Shown one piece after another: positions 1-5,620 of a stretch of DNA of 5,635 bases (positions are counted from its first letter, which is position 1; every line of letters begins with the position of its first letter). The notes below the pieces were generated by a model. The model had not been told where the DNA came from. It ran no database searches and was given only the letters and a program-made list of their open reading frames with translations. The stretch comes from an uncultured Gammaproteobacteria bacterium. GTDB lineage: Bacteria; Pseudomonadota; Gammaproteobacteria; Halothiobacillales; Halothiobacillaceae. Made by a program: the position numbers and the translations under genes. The stretch covers positions 1 to 5,635 of the forward strand of contig CALKWL010000244.1 in assembly GCA_938004235.1 (NCBI GenBank), read 5' to 3'.

Positions 1-44
1 CACCGAGATCTACACTCTTTCCCTACACGACGCTCTTCCGATCT
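1..44 (+). other. Illumina TruSeq P5 adapter remnant (not genomic)
   Basis: These bases match the last 44 nt of the 58-nt Illumina TruSeq universal adapter as I know it, without mismatch, and end in the diagnostic GCTCTTCCGATCT (32-44). The adapter's first 14 bases are missing. The orientation, adapter first and insert after, is what an untrimmed read-through of a short insert gives at a contig edge. The stretch should be removed before annotation, because its final T makes a false TTG start codon at 44-46 for the truncated dnaX frame. Confidence 0.98.
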
Positions 45-1108
45 TGGTGGCGGCCTTGTCGGCACAGGATGCACCCGCATTGTTCGCCGCCATGAGCCAG
101 CTTGCGCAGGGTGCGCCGGATTATGCCGAGGTCTTGGCTGAGCTGTTGCAGCTGTTTCATGCGCTGGCGGTGCGGCAGTTGATGCCCGAGGCGGATGCGG
201 AGCTGTTTGAGGCGTCACCGGCACTCGCCGCCGAGTTTGCCGCACAATTCAGCCCGGATGCCGTGCAACTTCTCTATCAGATTGCCCTGCATGGTCGACG
301 TGATTTGCCTCTGGCACCGAGCCCGCGTCTGGGCTTGGAAATGACCATGATGCGCATGTTGGCGTTTACGCCGCAGACCGGCGCGGGGCAGGACGCACCT
401 GCCGTGCAGATTGCAGGCAGTCAACGCCATCCACAGGGTCAGCCTGTCACGCCGCGCATGCAGCCTCAGGAGGCGGCGCCCCATGCTCAAGCCGCTCCGC
501 CAGGTGTTTCACGCAGTGCGCCCCAAGCCGCGATTCAGGCGGCTTTGCTGGCGGCGGGCGTGGCGACGACGCGAGCCAGTACGTCGGTGGAGCGCGCACC
601 GGTCGTCAACAAAGTGTCGGAACCCATGCCGGCTCCCACGCTCAGAACCGAGGCAGAGGCTCGTCTGCAACCTCAGGAGACTGCGCCAGCACAGCTGAAG
701 TCCATTCGTCCTTTGGGTGATTGGCACGATGTATTGCCGCGCTTGGGGCTCAGAGGTATGGCCTTGCAACTGGCTGAAAACCTTGAGCTGGTGGCGCAGG
801 ACGGGGATAAAATCACCCTGCGTTGTCCGGCGAGTCATGCCAGCGTGCGTTCGGGGGTGAGTGAAAAATCGCTGGCCGCTGCGTTGGGCAAGTACCTCGG
901 TTTGGCGGGCGAGGCGCGTGTGCAGCTGCTCGAGGGCGTGCCCGAGCAGGCGACGCCTGCGCAATTGCGCCAGCAGGCGCAGGATGCGCGCCAGCAGCAG
1001 GCCTTGGAGAGCTTGCGTAACGACCCGCTGGTGCGTGCGTTGGAGGAAGGCTATGCGGCGCGCCTGCTTGAAGACACAGTGCGACCGCTCGATTTGGATC
1101 GGAATTAA
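45..1108 (+). CDS. dnaX: DNA polymerase III subunit tau (gamma/tau), C-terminal part, 5' truncated
   Basis: Tau is the clamp-loader subunit that opens and loads the beta clamp and, through its C-terminal domains, ties polymerase alpha and the DnaB helicase together at the fork. About 353 codons remain. The AAA+ ATPase domains I and II are missing because the contig starts here. Residue numbers count the hybrid codon 44-46 as 1. Residues 2-110 are the domain III oligomerisation collar, ending in a stretch typical of the family (LLYQIALHGRRDLPLAPSPR, then GLEMTMMRMLAF). Residues 111-223 are a Pro/Ala/Gln-rich linker. Residues 224-350 are the tau-specific alpha-binding region, starting LGDWHDVLPRLGLRG and ending in NDPLVRALEE. 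Full-length homologues are usually 500-700 residues. No real start codon is present. It lies 29 nt upstream of ybaB, the usual gammaproteobacterial arrangement. Confidence 0.95.
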
Positions 1109-1137
1109 CACATTGTTTTAATGGGGAAGGTAAGGCC

Positions 1138-1464
1138 ATGATAAAAGGTGGAATGGGACAGTTGATGAAGCAGGCGCAGAAAATGCAGGAAGACCTGCAA
1201 AAAGCGCAGGCGGCGCTGGCCACGATGGAAGTTACCGGCGTATCGGGCGGCGGCATGGTGAGCGTCATTATGACTGGGCGGCATGAAGTGCGTCGCGTCA
1301 CCATCGACCCGAGTCTGATGGGCGATGACAAGGAAATGCTGGAGGACTTGCTTGCGGCGGCGATGAACGATGCGGTGCGCAAGATCGAGCAGGAAACCCA
1401 GACGCGCATGTCCGGTGTCACCGCCGGCATGCCGATGCCGCCTGGCTTCAAGTTGCCGTTCTAG
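1138..1464 (+). CDS. ybaB: YbaB/EbfC family nucleoid-associated protein
   Basis: This is a small dimeric DNA-binding protein of the nucleoid, with a role in chromosome organisation. The 108-residue product is the normal family length. Family landmarks are the N-terminal helix with GGMGQLMKQAQKMQEDLQKA (residues 4-23), the central VTGVSGGGMVSV strand segment, the IDPSLMGDDKEMLEDLLAAA block and the Pro-rich end PPGFKLPF, which closely follows the E. coli C-terminus. The ATG is preceded by a purine-rich GGGGAAGG (1123-1130) at 7 nt. The gene sits between dnaX and recR with short gaps and no visible terminator or promoter, so it is probably cotranscribed with both. Confidence 0.96.
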   Translation: MIKGGMGQLMKQAQKMQEDLQKAQAALATMEVTGVSGGGMVSVIMTGRHEVRRVTIDPSLMGDDKEMLEDLLAAAMNDAVRKIEQETQTRMSGVTAGMPMPPGFKLPF

Positions 1465-1484
1465 CCTAAAACACGGGGCAGGTT

Positions 1485-2081
1485 ATGCAGCTCTCGCCTT
1501 TGGTGAACGAATTGATGGAGGCGCTGCGCCGCTTGCCCGGCGTGGGGCCGAAGTCGGCGCAGCGGCTTGCCTTGCATCTGTTGCAGCGCGACCGTGAGGC
1601 GGCGCGGCGTTTGGCGCGTGCGCTGGACGCCGCTGCCGAGCGGGTGGGGCATTGCGCTGAGTGTCGTACCCTGACCGAAGAGCCCGTGTGCGGTCTGTGT
1701 CGCAATCCGCAGCGCGACCGCAGCCAGTTATGTGTGGTGGAGTGGCCGCAGGATCAGTGGTCACTGGAAAATTCCGGCGCCTATCGTGGCTTGTATTACC
1801 TTTTGATGGGGCGCTTGAGTCCGCTCGACGGCATCGGCGCGCGTGAGCTTGGGCTGGATAAGCTGGAAGCGCGTCTGGATACGGGCGAAATCACGGAAGT
1901 CATCTTGGCCACCAGCAGCACGGTTGAAGGCGAAACGACGGCGCATGTGATCAGCGCCATGTGTCATGCGCGCGGCATCGCTGTCACGCGTCTGGCGCAG
2001 GGCGTGCCGATGGGCGGCGAGCTGGAGTTTGTCGATGGCGGAACCTTGGCAAGGGCGCTGAATGATCGGCGTCCGGCTTAG
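1485..2081 (+). CDS. recR: Recombination mediator protein RecR
   Basis: RecR works with RecO and RecF to load RecA onto SSB-coated gapped DNA during recombinational repair. At 198 residues it has the usual length and all expected parts. There is a helix-hairpin-helix with LPGVGPKSAQRLALHLL (residues 17-33). A four-cysteine zinc site follows, with C57, C60, C69 and C72. The Toprim domain starts at LCVVE (82-86), continues through GRLSPLDGIG (109-118) and ATSSTVEGE (142-150), and is followed by the conserved GVPMGGELEFVDGGTL (173-188). In the Toprim strand a Trp follows E86 where E. coli has Ser. A GGGG at 1475-1478 lies 6 nt before the ATG. The gene starts 20 nt after ybaB and is the last of the dnaX-ybaB-recR run. 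A REP pair begins 3 nt after its TAG stop. Confidence 0.97.
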   Translation: MQLSPLVNELMEALRRLPGVGPKSAQRLALHLLQRDREAARRLARALDAAAERVGHCAECRTLTEEPVCGLCRNPQRDRSQLCVVEWPQDQWSLENSGAYRGLYYLLMGRLSPLDGIGARELGLDKLEARLDTGEITEVILATSSTVEGETTAHVISAMCHARGIAVTRLAQGVPMGGELEFVDGGTLARALNDRRPA

Positions 2082-2084
2082 CGT

Positions 2085-2160
2085 GTAGGAGCGCCGTCTC
2101 GGCGCGATGCCATCGGCGTGATTCGGCCATGAAAACATGGGCTTGAGACGAGCCTCCTAC
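2085..2160. repeat. Inverted pair of REP-like palindromes (BIME/REPIN-like)
   Basis: Two 25-nt units face each other. The first (2085-2109, + strand) starts GTAGGAG, has a perfect 6-bp stem GCGCCG/CGGCGC (2091-2096 and 2100-2105) around a TCT loop, and ends GATG. The second (2136-2160, - strand) also starts GTAGGAG, has the same TCT at the same place, and ends CATG; read on the + strand its stem GGCTTG/CGAGCC forms 6 pairs including one G-T wobble. The two units share GTAGGAG, CGTCTC and a terminal ATG. They are separated by 26 nt. GTAGGAG-type REPs with an ATG tail are known from Pseudomonas and Xanthomonas relatives. Position just behind recR suggests a possible role in 3'-end stability or attenuation, which is inference. 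Confidence 0.8.
2127..2140. repeat. Small perfect palindrome inside the REP pair
   Basis: CCATG (2127-2131), an AAAA loop (2132-2135) and CATGG (2136-2140) form a perfect 5-bp hairpin that overlaps the outer end of the second REP unit. It may simply be the junction of the element's spacer with the REP tail. Confidence 0.45.
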
Positions 2161-2234
2161 GCTCAAGATGTTGGATAACAATTCAAACTTCATCAAGCTG
2201 AGTCAACAGGTTAAGCAATCAGGAGTCTTTACGC

Positions 2235-2579
2235 ATGAGTGAAACCATTTTCAGCAAGATCATCCGCAGGGAGATTCCGGCGCGGATTGTGTTCGAGGAC
2301 GACGAGGTTCTCGCCTTCCACGACATCAATCCGCAGGCGCCGGTGCATGTTCTGATTATTCCGAAAAAACCGATTGCCACGCTCAATGACGTCGGCGCCG
2401 AGGATGCGCCGCTGATCGGCCGCCTGTTTCTGGTCGCCAAGCAGCTCGCGGCGGATTTGGGCGTGGCCGAAGCGGGTTATCGCACGCTGTTCAACTGCAA
2501 TCCGGCGGGTGGGCAAGAGGTGTATCACATTCATTTGCATCTGTTGGGCGGGCGGCAGATGCACTGGCCTCCGGGTTGA
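2235..2579 (+). CDS. hinT: HIT-family purine nucleoside phosphoramidase (HinT-like)
   Basis: HinT enzymes hydrolyse adenosine 5'-phosphoramidates and related AMP conjugates in the cytoplasm. The 114-residue product is the usual length of a one-domain HIT protein. It starts with the family's ETIFSKIIRREIPA. It carries DINPQAPVHVLIIPKKPI (30-47) and ends with the histidine triad H98-I-H100-L-H102 followed by LLGG; H100 is the expected nucleophile by family precedent. Conserved NCNPAGGQEVYHIHLH (87-102) is intact. A clear AGGAG at 2221-2225 stands 9 nt before the ATG. The gene is separated from recR by the REP pair and is probably expressed on its own or by read-through; I see no convincing -35/-10 pair in 2161-2220. 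Confidence 0.95.
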   Translation: MSETIFSKIIRREIPARIVFEDDEVLAFHDINPQAPVHVLIIPKKPIATLNDVGAEDAPLIGRLFLVAKQLAADLGVAEAGYRTLFNCNPAGGQEVYHIHLHLLGGRQMHWPPG

Positions 2580-2590
2580 TGATTGGTTTG

Positions 2591-2667
2591 GCCGCAGAGC
2601 GCACGGAGACGAAAATAGGGGCGTGTGTCCGCTCCGCTTTCTCTGTGCGCGCGGTGTCCTCTGTGGC
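2591..2667. repeat. Imperfect inverted repeat of the CTCTGTG / CACAGAG type
   Basis: The left arm (2591-2609) reads GCCGCAGAG followed by CGCACGGAGA. The right arm (2640-2667), read on the - strand, gives GCCACAGAG, nine extra bases, and CGCACAGAGA. The arms thus agree except for two G/A differences and one 9-nt insertion. They flank a 30-nt centre. CACAGAG-iterated intergenic repeats of this look recur in many environmental proteobacterial genomes and often give rise to spurious ORFs. Short similar flanks (GGTTTGGC at 2585 and GGTTTTGGC at 2677) could be a chance match. No gene is present in this gap (2580-2709). Origin and mobility are inference. Confidence 0.6.
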
Positions 2668-2709
2668 TAAAAAACGGTTTTGGCTTGTGTGGTTGTGGAA
2701 AACGGCATC

Positions 2710-3954
2710 ATGCGCGTCACCGTGATCGGCGCAGGCCCGGCGGGCTTGATGGCGGCCGAGGCGCTGGCGGCGGGTGGTGCGCGGGCGGAGGTGTTCGACG
2801 CCATGCCCTCCGCCGGGCGCAAGTTTCTCATGGCGGGCAAGGGCGGGCTGAATATCACTCATGCCGAGCCGTTCGCGGATTTTGTAACGCGCTACGGCGA
2901 ATCGCGCCGCTGGATCGAGCCCCTGTTGCGCGCGTTTCCGCCGGATCGTTTGCGCGCGTGGATGCACGGACTGGGCGTGGAAAGCTTCGTCGGCAGCTCC
3001 GGGCGCGTGTTTCCCGCCGAGATGAAGGCCGCGCCCTTGTTGCGCGCCTGGTTGCACCGCCTGCGGGCGAGCGGGGTGCAGTTTTATATGCGTCATCGCT
3101 GGCTTGGGTGGGACGAATCCGGCGCTTGTCTTTTCCACACGCCGGAGGGCGAGCGTCGTGTCGAGGCGGATGCCGTGGTGCTCGCTCTGGGCGGCGGCAG
3201 TTGGGCGCGGCTGGGCTCGGACGGCGCCTGGGCACCGCTATTGCGGCAGCAGGGCGTGGACATTGCGCCGCTGGAGCCGAGCAACTGCGGTTTTGAGTGC
3301 GCCTGGCGCGATTTTCTGAAAACGCGCCATGCCGGGCAGCCGCTCAAGCCGGTGGTGGTGAGCCATACCGATGCGCACGGTCGGCAGACACGCTTGCAAG
3401 GCGAGTTGATGCTGACCGAGTACGGGCTGGAGGGCGGTGCGATTTACGCCCTATCGGCCGCCCTGCGTCACGATTTGGCGGCGCATGGAGAAGCGCGGAT
3501 TCACCTCGATCTTTTGCCCGCTCACAGTCCCGATGCGGTCAGAGCGGCGCTGCAACAAGGACGCGGCGCGCGCAGCCTGTCCGAGCATTTGCGACGCAAG
3601 CTCAATTTGCACGGCGTCAAGGCGGCCCTGCTGCGCGAGCTGCTTCCGGCCTCGGCGCTCGGCGACCCGGCGCGGCTTGCGGCGGGAATCAAGGCCTTGC
3701 CGCTGCGCCTGAGCGCCGCGCGCCCCATCGACGAGGCGATCAGCACGGCGGGCGGGGTGATGTTTGCAGCCGTGGACGAGCGACTCATGCTGCGCGATAA
3801 GCCCGGCGTGTTTTGCGCCGGGGAGATGCTCGATTGGGATGCGCCGACCGGCGGCTACCTGCTCAGCGCCTGCTTTGCCAGCGGTTATGCGGCGGGGCGG
3901 GGCGCGTTGGCGTGGTTGGGGGCGGCTGGCGAACCGTCGGCGGAAACCCCGTAG
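2710..3954 (+). CDS. NAD(P)/FAD-dependent oxidoreductase, HI0933/PP_4765-type flavoprotein
   Basis: This is a cytoplasmic flavoprotein of the HI0933 (YhiN/BaiN-like) superfamily, whose substrate is mostly unknown. The 414-residue product opens with the FAD-binding Rossmann motif VIGAGPAG (residues 5-12). It continues with PSAGRKFLMAGKGGLNITH (33-51), SSGRVFPAEMKAAPLLRAW (96-114), the second dinucleotide-binding stretch VVLALGGGSWARLGSDG (156-172), TEYGLEGGAIYALSA (236-250), and the C-terminal FAD contact GVFCAGEMLDWDAPTGGYLL (366-385). This pattern fits the PP_4765-type subgroup best. The ATG at 2710 is chosen because it places the first beta strand right behind it; a TTG at 2680 would add 10 residues with no family support. 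The ribosome site is weak (GGAA at 2697-2700). The gene is very GC-rich, and its promoter must lie in or behind the repeat at 2591-2667. Confidence 0.92.
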   Translation: MRVTVIGAGPAGLMAAEALAAGGARAEVFDAMPSAGRKFLMAGKGGLNITHAEPFADFVTRYGESRRWIEPLLRAFPPDRLRAWMHGLGVESFVGSSGRVFPAEMKAAPLLRAWLHRLRASGVQFYMRHRWLGWDESGACLFHTPEGERRVEADAVVLALGGGSWARLGSDGAWAPLLRQQGVDIAPLEPSNCGFECAWRDFLKTRHAGQPLKPVVVSHTDAHGRQTRLQGELMLTEYGLEGGAIYALSAALRHDLAAHGEARIHLDLLPAHSPDAVRAALQQGRGARSLSEHLRRKLNLHGVKAALLRELLPASALGDPARLAAGIKALPLRLSAARPIDEAISTAGGVMFAAVDERLMLRDKPGVFCAGEMLDWDAPTGGYLLSACFASGYAAGRGALAWLGAAGEPSAETP

Positions 3955-3967
3955 AAACGGGCTTTTT
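3948..3967 (+). terminator. Probable intrinsic terminator overlapping the flavoprotein stop
   Basis: A perfect 5-bp stem CCCGT (3948-3952) / ACGGG (3957-3961) closes an AGAA loop and is followed by C and five T (3963-3967). AAA at 3944-3946 could also pair with the first three Ts across a C-C mismatch. The stop codon TAG (3952-3954) lies inside the hairpin. The site sits between two convergent genes. On the - strand the same hairpin is followed by only GTTT, so termination from that side would be weak. Confidence 0.65.
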
Positions 3968-3990
3968 CACGGTTTTGCGGTGACCGTCGA

Positions 3991-4383
3991 TCAATTCTCC
4001 TGGCCTGCCGCATCGCGCTCGGCAAAAACCTCCTTCGCGGCAAACGTGCCGTTGAGCGCGGCGGGAAAACCGGCGTACACCGCCATTTGAATCATGATTT
4101 CGAGGATTTCCTGCCGTGTGCAGCCGACATTGAGCGCGCCATGGATGTGCACCTTGAGTTGCGGCAGCGCGTTGCCTAGCGCGGCCAGCGCCGAGAGGGT
4201 GACGATTTCGCGCTCCTTAAGCGACAGAACGCCGCGCGAGTAAACATCGCCAAACGGAAATTCGATGATGTAGCGCGCAAGATCGGGGGAAATGGCTTTT
4301 ACTGCCTCGACAGCCTCTTCCCCTTTGCGCCCGTCCATTTCCCTGAGTTTTTCCAGGCCTCGGTTGTAACGATCAGAGTCCAT
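3991..4383 (-). CDS. Carboxymuconolactone decarboxylase family protein
   Basis: This 130-residue protein belongs to the CMD/AhpD-like all-helical superfamily, which includes 4-carboxymuconolactone decarboxylase of the protocatechuate pathway and many members of unknown role. Visible family marks are LSLKEREIVTLSALAALG (53-70), the PQLKVHIHGALNVG segment (74-87) with H79 and H81, TRQEILEIMIQMAVYAGFPAALNG (89-112). The length fits a one-domain PcaC-type protein. There is a single cysteine (C88) and no CxxC, so AhpD-type thiol peroxidase activity is unlikely. No other protocatechuate gene is present here, so decarboxylase activity cannot be claimed. AGGA (4389-4392, - strand) lies 5 nt before the ATG. 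It lies 59 nt downstream of the serine hydrolase on the same strand and may be cotranscribed with it. It converges on the flavoprotein gene, 36 nt between stops. Confidence 0.88.
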   Translation of the reverse strand: MDSDRYNRGLEKLREMDGRKGEEAVEAVKAISPDLARYIIEFPFGDVYSRGVLSLKEREIVTLSALAALGNALPQLKVHIHGALNVGCTRQEILEIMIQMAVYAGFPAALNGTFAAKEVFAERDAAGQEN

Positions 4384-4442
4384 ATGTGTCCTGTTGAGGG
4401 CGACGATTATTTGAAGTACTGCGAGACGATTTCAGCAAGCTT

Positions 4443-5555
4443 CTACGGGGCAGCGCGAACGATGTCGGTCACTTCTGCAAGCAAGCGCGCCGCCGGATCA
4501 CTGACTTCTGATTGCAAGTTGAAGAAAAATACGACGGTCGCATCCCGATCCACGATGCGGTACGCGCCCGATGTCCAGCCTGGCAGTGAGCCGGTATGCC
4601 CGATGACGCCATCCCTGTTGCCTATGCCCATGCCATAGCCCGAAGTCGCGCCCGGTGCGCCGGTTTGGGCGTCCACCCATGTGGACATGCGCTTGGCCTG
4701 CATGGCATCCGAAAGCAGGCCGCCGCCGACGGCGGCTTCGATCCATGCCTTCGACTCGGCGACGTTGCCGAGCATGCCGCCTGCTGTCCAGCCCCATGAA
4801 GGTGATTGCACCGTATAGTCGGCCAAGCGAGGCGCGCCTTTCTCGCCGCTTTCATAGTAACCATGCGGCGAGGGTGGAGGCAGAGCCGTGCCGAGCGGCA
4901 GGCTGGTTACGCGCAGTCCCAAGGGTTTGGATAAGCGTTGATACAGAATGTCCTCGACGGGTTGGTGGTCGATGGCCTCGGCAATCAGGCCGAGAATGAC
5001 AAAGTTGGTATTGCTGTAGTGCCAGCCTTTGCCTGGGTCGAAGGGGTGCTTGATTTTGTTGCTGACCTCGACCAATTCCCACGGCGCCCAGACCCTGGTC
5101 GGGTCGGCGAATAGAGCCTTCATCCAAGCCGCGTCCTCGGAGTAGCTCGGAATGCCGCTGGTGTTGGTAATGAGCTGGAAAATGGTGATTTTTTCACCAT
5201 CAGTTACACCCGTGATGTGTTTTGCGACCTTGTCCTCCAGCGTGATTTTTCCTTCATCAACCATCTGCAGGATGACCGTAGCGATGTACATCTTGCTCTG
5301 GCTGCCGATGCGGTAGTTCATGTCCGTGCTCATCGGCGCGCCCGACGGAATATCAGCGACACCCACCGCCTTGAGATAGGTCATCGTGGGCGTCCACACG
5401 CCGAGAATCATGCCCGGAGGCGCCTCTTTGGCCATGATGTCGGCGACGAGAGCGTCAAGACGCTGCTCGGTTGATACGTTATCCCCGCCGCAACCTGTGA
5501 GAACCAGGGGTAGTGCAGTCACCAGGGCGGCGATTAGGGGCTTCAAATACTTCAT
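4443..5555 (-). CDS. Serine hydrolase lipoprotein, beta-lactamase / DD-peptidase-like fold
   Basis: This protein belongs to the class C beta-lactamase/penicillin-binding-like serine hydrolases (Pfam Beta-lactamase type), which includes DD-peptidases, esterases and aminohydrolases; the substrate cannot be told. With the ATG at 5555 it has 370 residues. A lipoprotein signal covers 1-21 with lipobox LTGC and C22 as the lipidated cysteine, so it should be anchored in the envelope. Catalytic marks are S85-Q-S-K88 in IGSQSKMYIATVILQMVDEGKI, Y180-S-N182 in HYSNTNFVILG, and H320-T-G322 in GHTGSLPGW. The usual HTSG segment reads NTSG (131-134). I chose 5555 because it gives a standard short signal peptide; ATGs at 5573 and 5588 in frame would lengthen the n-region, and none of the three has a strong ribosome site. 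A true beta-lactamase role in resistance is not supported. Confidence 0.9.
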   Translation of the reverse strand: MKYLKPLIAALVTALPLVLTGCGGDNVSTEQRLDALVADIMAKEAPPGMILGVWTPTMTYLKAVGVADIPSGAPMSTDMNYRIGSQSKMYIATVILQMVDEGKITLEDKVAKHITGVTDGEKITIFQLITNTSGIPSYSEDAAWMKALFADPTRVWAPWELVEVSNKIKHPFDPGKGWHYSNTNFVILGLIAEAIDHQPVEDILYQRLSKPLGLRVTSLPLGTALPPPSPHGYYESGEKGAPRLADYTVQSPSWGWTAGGMLGNVAESKAWIEAAVGGGLLSDAMQAKRMSTWVDAQTGAPGATSGYGMGIGNRDGVIGHTGSLPGWTSGAYRIVDRDATVVFFFNLQSEVSDPAARLLAEVTDIVRAAP

Positions 5556-5620
5556 CGTTGGTACTTGTCGCATCCCAGACGATTGCATTGACCCAAAACG
5601 TCATGCACTCTTTGTCAGTC

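Noticed and set aside
44..46. TTG start codon for the DnaX-like frame
   Set aside because: Its first base belongs to the adapter and the protein begins in the middle of domain III, so the frame is truncated and not started here.
509..1111. Antisense open frame of 200 codons over dnaX
   Set aside because: Arg/Leu/Gln-rich shadow of the dnaX frame, with no ribosome site or recognisable domain.
2173..2183. GGATAACAATT identical to one half of the E. coli lac operator
   Set aside because: Only one half-site is present, without the symmetric partner, and no lac-type gene or regulator is nearby. Eleven bases of AT-rich intergenic DNA is within chance or could be coincidence.
2491..3138. Long - strand open frame of 215 codons across the end of hinT, the repeat and the flavoprotein start
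   Set aside because: It runs antisense through two well-supported genes and its middle is only the translated CACAGAG repeat. No family resemblance was seen.
2625..3296. + strand open frame of 223 codons overlapping the flavoprotein in another frame
   Set aside because: Very Arg/Gly/Ala-rich, typical of a shifted frame in GC-rich DNA; the flavoprotein frame carries all conserved motifs.
3991..4383. AhpD-type alkyl hydroperoxidase
   Set aside because: AhpD needs a CxxC pair; this protein has a single cysteine (C88).
4384..4442. Possible promoter TTGCTG - 18 nt - TCAAAT on the - strand before the CMD-like gene
   Set aside because: The match to a sigma-70 promoter is poor in the -10 box, and the sequence is equally explained as a short intergenic spacer in an operon.
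4443..5555. Serine hydrolase as a class C (AmpC) antibiotic beta-lactamase
   Set aside because: It has a lipobox, the HTG form of the third motif instead of KTG, and general features of the broad hydrolase family, so resistance cannot be inferred.
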